The translations under genes and the position numbers were made by a program. This document shows positions 44,223-56,300 of a stretch of 64,000 nt of DNA, one piece after another. The stretch lies in contig NC_030855.1 of assembly GCF_000208745.1 (NCBI RefSeq), positions 1,650,728 through 1,714,727 of the forward strand, in the 5' to 3' direction. A model generated the notes under the pieces. That model worked only from the letters and a program-made list of their open reading frames with translations. It made no database searches and was not told the origin of the DNA. This stretch comes from Theobroma cacao (lineage: Eukaryota; Streptophyta; Magnoliopsida; Malvales; Malvaceae). Numbering within the stretch: the first letter of the stretch is position 1; the number at the start of each line of letters is the position of its first letter.

Positions 44223-45949
44223 ATAAAATGCAACTCCTCCAAATCTAGATGATCAAGCTTGAAGATGTTTGTGAGTAAGGGAGGTAGCATAGGCCCAAGT
44301 TGTAGGGGGATCTTGTGATTACAATTGTAGTCAAATAGTGTAGATATAGTCGGCTACTTAGGTTTAGATCAAGTGGTAAAGCTGAGGTAATTCCAATAGT
44401 GGTCTCACTTGTACCAAGCATGAAATATTTAAAAATAAATAAATAAAAATTTGTATATAGTCAAATTCTCCATGTGTATACGTAGATGTGTGTGTTTATC
44501 ATTCCTATCAAAATCCATAATAATATAATCCAACATGAAATCACCTAAAACATCCTATTGTCATCTTATAAAACTAAGTATGCTAACAAAATCCATGTAT
44601 GCAAGGCTTTAATAATATTTGTGAAAATTTAAAATGGTGCATGTATCTCTTTCATTTCACTTAACAATATTAAATTTAAAGAGGGTGAGAGCGTGAAAGT
44701 CAAATCCATGGAAGAAGATTAACATAACGCACTTGGACCTATATATGAATGGAAACCCACATCCAATAAATATCTTCTTCAGTATCGAGTTTTTTCTCCA
44801 ATCAAAATTTAAAAAATTTCAGCCCCCTTTCCATTTTCATACAACCACTAAAGGAGCAATAAACCTTACCACTTGCAATTTTAGTCCCCATTACCATTTG
44901 AGCTCCTCTATTCCTGCAGGCTTGCAGCTATCACAACAACAATAATTCCCTTTTTGGGATAATCCAAACCTGCTCTACACATCTCTCACTCAATATTTTA
45001 TATATAATTGTAAAAATTAAATATAATAGAAAGAATTTACTTTTTCCGTTTCACAAATACTGTTTTGTTTGCCTATCTTTGATTGCTTTGAATTTATAAA
45101 GATTATTTGGTTTACATGATGTAATTATTTCTTTTAAAAACAATTACCCTTACATGATCCATGAATGCAAGTTGTTTAAATTTGCCCTTAAATAAGTTAA
45201 TAAAAGTTATAAAAATTGATAAAATTTAACTCATTTGAATCTAGACGACCTGATTTGAATTTTACTTGATTTGATTTTAAAAATCAACAAATGATTCAAA
45301 CACTTCCAAACAATCCACCCATAATAATTCAAATCCAAATTATCTAAATTATCATTATCTGAAACCGATAAAATTTAAATTTCATAATAATCCAAACCCA
45401 AAATGATCTAAACTTTTATTATTTGAAATGATTCAATACAAAATGACTCAAACCACTCAATTGCCATCTTATAAAACTAATAATAGTAACAAAATCGATG
45501 TATGCAAATAGTTGGTAAATTTTGTAAACCACATTACAAGTGAAAGGAAAATCATTAGCCTCTTTTTCATTTTTAATTGGGAAGTTAAATGGGCGCATGT
45601 ATCTGTTTCATTTTACTTAATAATGGATTTAAAAAGGGTGAGAGAATTAAGGTCAAATGTATGGAGGAAGAATAAGACAATGCACTTGACCTTATACATG
45701 AATGAAACATCCAATAAATATCTTCTGTATTGAATTTTTCTCCGATCAAAATTTAAAAATTTTCAGCCGTTTTCATTGTACCACTTGCAATTTTAACCCC
45801 TATTACCATTTGAGCTCATCTATTCTTGCGGGCTTGCAACTATCACAACAATATTCCCCTCTTCAAATATGATATTAAATATTAGAGGTATATATGTCAC
45901 AGATTCACGAATATGTAATTTTGAATAACTTAATTATAACCGATAAAAG
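44223..45949. repeat. Duplicated spacer modules
   Basis: 44210-44930 repeats 5560-6225, including a third SINE-like copy (about 44255-44450) that lacks its B-box part. 45095-45860 repeats 12840-13570. No gene seen. Confidence 0.6.
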
Positions 45950-46880
45950 TGACTAAATACTTAAATAAGTTCCTATACTATATCAAGAAAGTTAATTTTT
46001 CTCCTATCTTTTTGTTACATTCAAATAAATCTCTAAACTTTTATTTTTAATCAAATAAGCCTCTTTCATTAACTGTTGACTAACTTTCGTTTGTCAACAA
46101 TACAATCAGCAATGTTTAATGTCACGTCATCTATCACATGGCATATTGACTTGCCATCGTGATGACGCCAATGCCATGTGATAGATGACATGGCATAAAA
46201 AATTGTTGACTCAGAATTGAGTTTTTTCCTTTTTAAATGTTCAAAACTTATTAGTTAAGGATTTGAAGCCAAAAATTAAAAAAAAATACTAATTGTTTTA
46301 AATTGATTTTGTATCTTAATTGATTACTATCTTTTTAATTGAAGCCATTCTTTCTAACAAAAAAAACCTCTACTTTCTTTAAAATTCCCTAAATCCAACG
46401 TATCTTATAGTCAGAATGTCTTCTCTTTGTCTGCAATTTCTATAAGGTACATTGGGTTTAAGTAATGTTGAAGAAAGTGAAAGTTTTTTTTTATTAAGAA
46501 TGATGGCTTCAATTAAGAAGATGATGATCAGCTAAGAAATGATGGTAATTAGTTTAAAGTAATTAGGTTTTTTTTTTAGTTTTTGTTTTAAATCCTTAAC
46601 CAATATTTTTTGGGCATTTGGATTGGTAAAAAGGAAAAAAAACCTAATTCTGAGTTAACAATTTTTTTGTGTCATGTATATGGCATTGATGTCATCAAGA
46701 TGATATGTCAACATGCCGTGTGGAAGATGACACGGTATAAAAAATTACTTATTGTACTGTGAAGGGCTTGTTTGATCTAAAATAAAAGTTCAATGGCTTA
46801 TTTGAATGCAATAAAAGAATAGGAGCTAAATTGACTTTCTTGATATAGTTCAGGGGTTTATTTACATATTTAGTCAATTT
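45950..46880. mobile_element. Foldback element II (intact, about 0.93 kb)
   Basis: Two arms of about 400-440 bp in inverted orientation around a short centre near 46420. Ends share TGACTAAATA on opposite strands. The inner arms pair 'ctactttctttaaaattccc' with the reverse of 'aagtaatgttgaagaaagtg'. It occupies the position where unit I has the split element (13676-22722), and shows the site without the LINE. No ORF; long arms suggest a non-autonomous Mutator-like or other TIR element. Confidence 0.7.
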
Positions 46881-47080
46881 CACTCAATTTGAATGATCCA
46901 TCCATTTCCAATTCAACTTGACTTTAAAAGTCAATAACTTGAATCCAAAATGAAGAGAACCTAAATAATCTTGATGTCAAATTAGAATGACTCAAACCTA
47001 AAAATGGCTTGAATTTTCTTCTATCCAAAATGATTGTGTATTTAATTGTCACCTCTACCTATTACGACATTATGAAATAT

Positions 47081-47127
<47 letters not shown>

Positions 47128-47522
47128 ATATATATGGTTTTGTTATCCTATGGAGTTTTGTTTTAAGTTTAAGTTTGTAAATTTTATATTTAAAGCTTAT
47201 AAGTTTTTGTTAAAGATTCCATAAACTATCACATCTCTAATACTAAAAATATTTTTTTTGTTCGTTCAAATCATGATTTTATTACGGGTATCTGATTAGA
47301 TACTGTCANTATATATATATATTGGGTTTTGTTATCCTATGGAGTTTTGTTTTAAGTTTAAGTTTGTAAATTTTATATTTAAAGCTTATAAGTTTTTGTT
47401 AAAGATTCCATAAACTATCACATCTCTAATACTAAAAATATTTTTTTTGTTCGTTCAAATCATGATTTTATTACGGGTATCTGATTAGATACTGTCATGA
47501 TCTATTTCATATAGATCATATT
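46881..47522. other. Spacer with AT microsatellite and an assembly overlap
   Basis: Matches 22723-23209 of unit I. An AT repeat lies at 47077-47135. Sequence from about 47120 to the N at 47290 is repeated after it (to about 47497; 'ggttttgttatcctatggag' twice), again suggesting uncollapsed contig ends. Confidence 0.7.
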
Positions 47523-49562
47523 TGTAACACCCCTTTTATTTTAACAAAAAAAAAAAAGCAAGTAGGGGCCAGCCTAAAAAAACAAGGAAGAAAGGAGAGA
47601 GAAGAAGAAAAAGAAAAGTTAAGCTGGCATTGGAAGAAGGAAAAAGGGAGAAAAGACAAGAAAGAAGGAGAAGAAATGATGGAGGGCCGGTTAAGAGAAA
47701 GAAGAAAGAAAGAGAGTAGGGACCCGAGGGAGAGAAAGGAGAAAGAAAGAAAAGGAGAGAGGGGAAGCGGCGTCTCGAAGGAGAAGAAAAAGAGAGAAGA
47801 AAAGGAAGAAGAAAGAGAGGCGGAGCGACGGTGCCGGAGGAGCCAAGGGAGAAAGGAAGAAAAAAAAAGAAAGAGAAATGTCGGCTGGAAGGAAGGCCAA
47901 CAACAAGGGGAGAAAGGAGAAGAAAAAAAAAGAAAGAAGAAGAAACAGGAAAGGAAGAAAGAATAGCTAAATACACGCACGAACTAATAGCGAAGTAGCG
48001 TCCTGCTATTGTGAGGTGAATGGGTGCTAAATTTCAAAAACTGTATCCCTATAAATATATTATATATATTACATTTGATGGTTTATGAAATTGTGGAAAG
48101 CATGAGTTGGTAGAAAGCCCTAGGTTGTGTGATTGCAATCAAGGATTTTAAATTCGATTTGTTTGTACTATACATAAGTATATATCTCCAAGTTTTAATT
48201 ATGGGGAAACAAACCTTTGACTGGCTTTTCACTTCAAAATCATACCTTGCAAGCTTGTGTGATGTTTGGGCCAATGGTCATTACTTGATTCATGGGATTT
48301 GATAAGAATATTTTTGATTTCACGTAGCATGCTGATTTGATGGATATGTCATTCTTTGAAATAAATTAAGCATTACATTCAAATTATGATTATATTGCTT
48401 TCGATCTGTCATGTTTTGCAAATGCATTAAATTGCAACGATTTCCATTTTAACGTGATTGAGATACTCTGGGGTAGTACCTATTACCACACCAGGTAAAG
48501 TGTGGTATTTGTGCACAAAGTAGTAATTGTTGATAATCGATATTTGATTGAAAAAGGGGGACCTGAAGCCCCGATTTATATTGGGTGTTGTGAGTAGTTC
48601 CCACGAGTAGGTAAAGAAGGACCTGAAGCCTCGATTTATATTGAGTGGCATGGGTAATTCCCACGAGTAGGTAAAGGGGGACCTAAAGCCCCTATTCATA
48701 TGGTGGCGTGGGTAGTTCCCATGAGTAGGTGATGATGTCTGAGAGAGTAAGCCTAAGAGCTATACTAAACCTACCCGAGGATGATGCTCACTTGTGGATT
48801 TTTATTACACTATACATGGTATTAACACTTGAAAATTTGTATTAATGGCAAGTGAAATTTACATATTCATTGGTGATCAATTATTCTGCATTTTTATATT
48901 TGAGACTCTTCATTCCACACTTGTCATTGGATTTACTGTTGACTGGATATTAGAGTTGAAAGATTTTCTAGTACTTTAAATACAACCGCTTTCATATATG
49001 TTTACTTGTGATTTATTATTTTTAAGACTTGCAAGGTATAAAAAAAAACAAATCTCTTAGTTTTATGGAGTGTGTTTTCTGTGCTTACTCGTGGATTTAT
49101 AAACATTCCATCTTCATGTTTGTTTCCCCTCATCGCCTGCTCAGGGGGTCGATGATCACTAAATTTGTGAGACTCACACCCCTTTTATTTCTCTTTTTTC
49201 CAAATAGAGATCAGTCTAACGTATAATCGTCGGTGCATACGGTCCACCGCAGATTAGGTAAAGGCATCTCTTAACCCGTTTCGAGTCACTCCGCTGCCTA
49301 GGGTTGTGTTACAAAGAAATTGTAAGATGTTGAAAATATTGTTAACTCATGGTCATGAATTGTTAAAGACCTTGTAATTGATGTTTAATTGTTATTATTT
49401 TGAATGGAGTAAACAATAGTTCAATTATTAATATTCACTTACGCATGTGAATATATATATTTAATGAATCTAACGAAAATCTCAAATGAGGCTTGTTCGG
49501 GACTTGACAAAAATTTTTCGAAAGTCTTGGACGTCGGTAACGACCTAAGAGTGGTCGTTACA
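47523..49562 (+). repeat. 5' LTR of the Gypsy element
   Basis: 2040 bp, ends TGTAAC...GTTACA. It contains a purine-only block (about 47575-47960), a roughly 62-bp tandem repeat (three copies, about 48556-48730, marked by 'acctgaagcc' and 'ttcccacgagtaggt'). A primer-site-like TGGTATCGAGC follows at 49567-49577, and a better Met-tRNA match, TGGTATCAGAGC, at 49785-49796. Confidence 0.82.
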
Positions 49563-49995
49563 ATGTTGGTATCGAGCAAAGGGTTGTAACCCAATCCTTG
49601 AGAACTCTCGCATGTGAACAGTGGGCGAAGCATGACTCTCTGCCTAGGGGCTATAGAGGAAAGGGCTACCTCTATCAAATAGTGTGGAGCCACCTTATGA
49701 ATCCTCTAATAGGTACCCTTTGTTGCCATCGTCGAAGGAGGAATGAGTTACCCAAAGAGGTGGAGGTGCCCCTAGTGACAATATTGGTATCAGAGCTCTA
49801 GGTTTAGAAAAGTCATAAGATTTCTTATGTTGTTAGTGGAGTGTCAAGGGTAATGTAGAGTCTTATCCATGGTTCATGATTGCAGCATGGATTATGGATA
49901 GGAAGCTACACGAACTTCCTAATCTTAGTTAGCCACCTTTATTAATAATTTTTAATAGTTATTTGAAGGGTGTTTGTTGCTGTCTAGGTATCGAG

Positions 49996-51057
49996 ATGCC
50001 GTCTAGGATGCAAACCGCCTCAAGAGGAATTAGAGGGTTTAATGCCCTAGATGACACTATGAAAGGACCACATGCATCTTTCTTTAGGAACGATGGGAGA
50101 AGTGGACTTAGAGGTCGAATTGTCGGGCCTCAAAGCAGTCAAAATTCCAGTGAGAGGAGAGTCGGTACCAGTTTTTGGGATACGGGAGGTGATTATCCTG
50201 AGGAACCCATTGCCACCCTAGAGGAGATAGCAGCTGGATTGCAAGGGTTAACCTAGGAGTTTGCAGAGTTTAGGAAACAGAGAGTGTATCAATCAAATGA
50301 AACAATGGGTTCTAGTTTTGAAGATTTGGATTATCAACCTTATAGGGAAATAGATCGAGGAAATGTCATGGTGACTCTAGGTGATTTTATGAAATTGAAA
50401 CTCCCTTCTTTTTTGGGTACTAAATCAACAAAGGACCCACAAGTATTTTTAGATGAGATGGACAAAATTTGTACTGCATTGGGTTGTTCTAGTCTCCAGG
50501 TAGTTGAGTTGACAGGCTTTAGATTGACGGAGGTAGTGCAGATATGGTTCGCTACGCTCAAACGTTGTAAACCTCCTAGTTCCGCTCCATTTACTTGGGA
50601 AGAATTCACACAGGCTTTCATGGACAGATTTCTACCTGAAAGTGTGAGAGACGCTAAGACACAAGAGTTTGAAACTTTAATGCAGGCGCTTGGGATGATA
50701 GTGTCAGATTATGACATCCAGTTTACTCAATTGTCGAGATATGCCTTGTATCTGGTTCAAACTGAAAAAGAGAGGATCAAGAGGTTCATTAAAGGGTTAC
50801 ATGAGCCAATATACAAAATCCTAGTCTCTCAGAGATTTCAATCTTATCCCGAAGTAGTTGATGCCGCTAGAAAACTTGAGGCGAGACGTAAAGAGGTTGG
50901 GGCGGAAAGAGAGAGGAGTAAAAGAAATCGGGGTGAGGGATCTTCCAAATATAGAGACCCTAGTAGGGGTAAAGATGCTAATATAGTTGGACAACAAGGT
51001 CGAAGGGATGGTAATTTACTCAGAAGGTTAGCATTCTCTAGTCCACCGAATCAATAA
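49996..51057 (+). pseudogene. Gypsy gag (capsid) fragment
   Basis: Starts MPSRMQTASRGIRG; a TAG at 50254-50256 interrupts, and the frame then continues to 51057. The retrotrans_gag domain is plain: LGDFMKLKLPSFLGTKSTKD, DEMDKICTALGC, FTWEEFTQAFMDRFLPESVR, and FIKGLHEPIYKILVSQRF. Gag forms the virus-like particle. The zinc-knuckle region (CxxC) normally following is absent because of the deletion. Confidence 0.85.
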
Positions 51058-51158
51058 AGAACTTTTCAGTTCCATAGTCCCCTACGTAGCAGTAATTTTA
51101 GTGGGATTAATTTCAAGCAGGCTATGAGTAGTGGAATAACTAATTCAAATCCTAGACA

Positions 51159-51920
51159 GATGGTCTGTCTGAACGCTTGATCCAAATATTGGAAGATATG
51201 TTAAGAGCAATCGTGTTGGATTTTGGAGTTTCTTAGAACTTATACTTGCCTTTGGCAGAATTTGCATACAATAACAGTTACCAGGTAAGTATTAAGATGG
51301 CGCCGTTTGAGGCACTGTATGGGCAAAAGTGTAGGTCACCCATTGGATGGTTGGATGTTGGAAAAAAGAAATTATTGGGGACGGAGATGGTACAAGTAGC
51401 GGTAGAAGGAGTACAAATAATTCGGGAACGAATGTTGGTCTCTCAAAGTAGACAAAAGTCGTTTGCTGACAACGGACGCAGGCCCCTAGAGTTCAAAATA
51501 GGTGATTATGTGTTTCTAAAAGTGTCACCATGTTAAGGAATATGGAGATTTGACAAGAAAGGGAAACTCAGTCCCCGATATATTGGCCCGTTTGAAATAC
51601 TGGAACACGTAGGAACTATTGCTTATCGATTGGCATTACCACCGGATTTTGAAGGGATTAATCTAGTGTTTCATGTATCCATGCTTAGAAAATATGTTCA
51701 AGACCCTTCGCATGTGATACAACATGATACAATACTGTTGGAAGATGGGTTGAAGTACCAAGAGCAGCCTGTAGCTATATTGGACTATCAAGTAAAAAGG
51801 CTTCGCTCTAAGGACATCGCCTTAGTGAAAGTATTATGGTGAAACCACTCGATAGTCGAGGTGACTTGGGAACCAGAAAAGGAAACGCGAGCAGAATATC
51901 CATATTTATTTAAAGGTTAA
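51159..51920 (+). pseudogene. Gypsy integrase C-terminal fragment
   Basis: Begins DGLSERLIQILEDMLRA, then a stop, LPLAEFAYNNSYQ, APFEALYGQKCRSP, FKIGDYVFLKVSPC, another stop, GKLSPRYIGPFEILEHVG, VFHVSMLRKYVQDPSHVI, a third stop and EVTWEPEKETRAEYPYLF. This is the end of a Gypsy integrase after its catalytic core, which is deleted. It ends 65 bases before the 3' LTR. Confidence 0.85.
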
Positions 51921-51985
51921 ATATACTGTTAAGTGTCTCTATGTTGATGTAATTTGAGGACGAATTTGTTTTGAATGGGGGAGAC

Positions 51986-53311
51986 TGTAACACCCCTCTT
52001 ACTTTAATAAAAAAAAGAAGTAAGTAGGGGTCAGCCTAAAAAGACAAGGAAGAAAAGAGAGAGAAGAAGAAAAAGAAAAGTTAAGCTGGCATTGGAAGAA
52101 GGAAAAAAGGAGAAAAGACAAGAAAGAAGGAGAAAAAATGATGGGAGGGTCGGTCAAGAGAAAAAAGAAAAAAAGAGAAGAAGAAAGAGAGTGGGGACCC
52201 AAGTGAGAGAAAGGAGAAAGGAAAGAAAATGAGAGAGGGGGAGCGACGTCTCGAAGGAAAAGGAAAAAAGAGAAGAAAAAGAAGAAGAAAGAGAGGGGGA
52301 ACGACGGTGCCGGAGGAGCTAAGGGAGAAAGAAAGAAAGAAAAAGAAAGAGAAAAAGAAAGAGAAACGTCGGCTGAAAGGAAGGCCAATAGTAAGGGGAG
52401 AAAGGTGAAGAAAAAAAGAAGAAGAAGAAACAAGAAAGGAAGAAAGAACAGCTAAATACACACACAAACCAATAGCAAAGTAGCGTCCTGCTATTGTGAG
52501 GTGAGTGGATGTTAAATTTCAAAAACTATATCCCTGTAAATATATTATATATATTACATTTGATGGTTGATGAAATTGTGGAAAGCATGAGTTTGTAGAA
52601 AGCCCTAGGTTGTTTGTGATTGCAATCAAGGATTTTAAATTCGGTTTTTTATACTATAAATAAGTATATATCTCCAAGGTTTTAATTACGAGGAAACAAA
52701 CCTTTGACTGGCTTTTCACTTCAAAATCATACCTTGCAAGCTTGTGTGATGTTTGGGCCAATGGTCATTACTTGATTCATGGGATTTGATAAAAATATTA
52801 TTGATTTCACTTAGCATGTTGATTTGATGGATATGCCATTCTTTGAAATAAATTATGCATAACATTCAAATTATCATTATATTGCTTTCGATCTATCATG
52901 TTTTACAAATGCATTAAATTGTAACAATTTTCATTTTAACGTGATTAAGATACTCTGGGGTAGGACCTGTTACCACACCAGATAAATTGTGGTCTTTGTG
53001 CACAAAGTAGTAATTGTTGATTATCGATATTTGATTGAGAAAAAGGGACCTGAAGCCCTGATTTATATTGGGTGGCATGGGTAGTTCCCACGAGTAGGTA
53101 AAGAGGGACCTGAAGCCTCAATTTTATATTAGGTGACATGGGTAGTTCCCACGAGTAGGTAAAGGGGGAACTGAAGCCCCTATTCATATGGTGGTGTGGG
53201 TAGTTCCCACGAGTAGGTGATGATGTCTGAGAGAGTAAGCCTAAGGGTTATACTAAACCTAGCTGAGAATGATGCTCACTTGTGAATTTTTATTACACGA
53301 TACATGGTATT
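51986..53311 (+). repeat. Partial 3' LTR of the Gypsy element
   Basis: Collinear with the first part of the 5' LTR (47523-48825), including the purine-only block (about 52010-52440) and the 62-bp repeat (about 53040-53218). Stops at 'acatggtatt' where the minus-strand LTR begins. Confidence 0.85.
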
Positions 53312-56300
53312 TGATGGGTTTGGATATGGACGACATGCTCAAAATACGTAGCGGAAAGAAAATTAAAAGTTTTATAACTAAACAACAAAACATGCCTCCA
53401 CCCATGGATCACCTTGGTGATATTTAACACATAAAAGCACAAAATAAATTATTATTTAGAAAGTTACCTTGTCATGTAATTTCGTAATCACGATGGCACT
53501 TTCCGAAGCAATCCCGTGAACACCACAAGGAGCAAAAACCCTAGCCAATCAAGTGCTTGACCTCCAATGGTAGTACACACGATTGCACTTGAACCTTCAA
53601 CAAATGAATGAGTTTTTAACTACATTTTGTGCTAGCAAAGAGGACAATAATTGCCCTTTTCTTCTTATTGACAATCTTAGCCGAACCTCTCTTGAAAATT
53701 GCTTCATAAGCAATTTTCTCTTTCACACAAAGGGAGTGGTGGCAAAGAAAGAAAACGTTTTTCTTTTTTTGACAAAAACTACGTTTTCATCAATTGTGAA
53801 AAACTCTCATATGAAAAATAGTTAAAAGGTGACTTATATAGTTAGGTTAAAATAACTTCAATTTTGCAATTAAGCCCTTAATATTATAACACATTATAAT
53901 ATTGGACCCATTACTTAATTAAACTCTTTTAATTAAGTCATTGGAAATTAAAATCAAAATTAATTTCCTTTATATTTTGCAATCAAGGCCTTATAGTTGT
54001 AACTATTTATAATTATACCAAAAAACTTAATTAAACTTTTTAATTAAGTTTATAAAAGTTAATTACCAAGCATATGATTTAAGTCTAACTTAAATCGTCA
54101 CTCTCCTAATTTAATTCAAATGCAATCATTGTGTGTGACCTATTAGATTCTCAACATGTTGGCAATAGAGTTGATTAATGACTTAATTGATTAATATAAA
54201 TTTCAATCAATTAGTTTATAATCAATTCCATAGACCAAGATTGGGACCTAGCAATGCATCATGGCCACTCAATTGTTGGGAAAGTTAAATGGTTCTTTGA
54301 CAACCTTTTAGTGTACAGTCTATCAATGTAATTCATTCCCTCATCATATATCCCGAAGATGATAAGAACTTGGTACAGTGTCTACTCTTATTGACCTCCA
54401 TATTTGTTCCTACAATTATAGCATTAGCTTTATAGAGAATTATGAAACCTTTTTCATAATCTTCATGTCGCCTTTGCCAAGTACTTCAATAAGCTAATGT
54501 TAACCAAGAACGGATAGGATATGTCCTCTAAAACACTCAAGGTGATGATTCCTATCTTGACCACTCATTTGCCTTCACATGCTTCATACTATACCCAAAA
54601 GTATCCTGTTTTGGCATCCTTGGTTAGGCACCCATAGGGATTAAATCAAAGCATAGCACTCCACACATAAGACAACCTTGTGTCTCAAGTCTAGAGAGTA
54701 TTTACACAACTGATACATGAGAAGAGTTGCATAGACACTAGAGTGTATTATCAAATGCACTTCTCATGGCGGGTCTGTTCAGTGAACTTGCTCTCCTAGG
54801 CAAGCACCTATATTCTAGTTCCAAATATCTCTATACTTCAATTTATGAGATCGATTGCTTACTTCCAAAGTAAAGAACATAGAATATACCAATCTCTAAG
54901 CATCATCGATGTCCAGTCTCAGTGATACATTGACCAGAAACATTTTGAGATTATGCTTTGATGCATAGGAATCTCATAACTGCAACCCATTACAGTTTCC
55001 TTGCAAGGCATATTAATCTCATGGACTTCATCCAATTAGACTTATAGCTCATTATAACTAATGTCAAGCCCAGCCCTAAATTATCTACGATGTTACACAT
55101 GAGACTGATAGAGTGATTGTATATTTGAACAGCCCCGGAAGAATATTTAAAAGTCAGTACTATGCTTAGAAGTACAAGTAAGTCGATTAAGCCTCGAACT
55201 AGTTTAAATAGAAATTTTAAAGTGAAATTAAGAGTTTCACAATCTAAGGATGACTCAAAATGGTAATTTGGAGTTCGAGAATCAATTTAGAGTCAAACTG
55301 AAATTTTCACTATCTAGGGGCAAAATGGTCATTTGCCACTTGGGGACAAAATGAGAATTTTAGAAAAGATTTTTTTGGCCTCATTTGACTTATTGGAGTA
55401 TGATTTGAGGTTTAGAAGTGAAAAATTTTAATTCCGGTATAATTTGGAGTATAGGGGTGAAATGATAATTTTGCCACCCCGAGGGCAAATCGATAAATTT
55501 TCACCCTCGACACTTGTCAAGACCAAGGGATTTTATTCATCATGGAAATGGATAAACATAAGAAATGTGTAGTAGAAAATTTAAGAATTAAAAGTCAAAT
55601 ATTTAAAATTTGGACCAATGGAAACATGCCATGTGTCAAGCTTAGAATATATTATTATTTAACTTAAAAATCAGCCCATTTCTCCCATTGTGGTCAGCCA
55701 AACCAAAAGAGAAGAGAAACCAAGGAAGAACAAACCCTAGGTGGAGAAATTCAAGGAAAAATTGGTGAAAATTCAAGGAAACAAGTGACAAAAGGTAAAA
55801 TTTCTTGATTTTGACTTGTGTTCTACCTTTCCCATGCATTTTTCCTCATTTTTCATGGTTAAATAACATGTTTTCATGATGAATTCATGGCTGGTCAAAA
55901 TGGGTATGGAGAGAGAAAGATGTTGGATTGAATTGATTTTAAGATATGTTAGTGTTTTTAGTTAGTTTAGCATATTTAGAAGCAAAACAGTAAGAAAGGA
56001 ATCCATTTTTCCCATGAATCTTCATGGCCAAATCTTCCTTGATGTGTGTGGGTGATGGATTGTTATTATTTCAAGAGAAATGGCTTAGAAAATGATGAAT
56101 AATGGTGAGAAAATTAAGTAGGAAAAATCACGGTGTTAGTGCACTGTAATGGCTGAATTTTTCTATGAAGAAAAGGGAGGGTTTTGATGCTAAAATTGAT
56201 GTTATTTGAATTGTATTTAGTGAATTAAGATATTAGAAATGAAATGGAGCAATTTGGAGCCAAATCGGACACAATTGTCATTTAATCGGGTAATAGACCG

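Larger units (their letters stand above)
47523..53311 (+). mobile_element. Gypsy LTR retrotransposon, internally deleted, 3' LTR truncated
   Basis: 5' LTR 47523-49562 (TGTAACACCC to GGTCGTTACA), primer-site region, gag (49996-51057), deletion joining gag to the end of integrase (51159-51920), polypurine tract before 51986, and a partial 3' LTR 51986-53311. Protease, reverse transcriptase, RNase H and the integrase core are gone. The right part of the 3' LTR is missing because a Copia-type LTR inserted at 53312 and a deletion followed. The 5' and 3' LTRs differ by several bases and small indels in each stretch I compared, so this is not a recent insertion. Gag and integrase tail are Ty3/Gypsy type, possibly the chromovirus branch. 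Confidence 0.85.

Noticed and set aside
47516..47980. Long open frames on both strands of the purine-rich LTR block (Ser/Phe/Leu-rich or Arg/Lys/Glu-rich)
   Set aside because: Low-complexity A/G sequence lacks stops in several frames by composition alone; the same happens at 51999-52467. No domain, and it lies inside an LTR.
48427..48699. Repetitive 90-codon minus-strand ORF (NRGFRSPFTYSWELP repeats)
   Set aside because: Translation of the 62-bp tandem repeat in the LTR; the 3' LTR copy has frameshifts.
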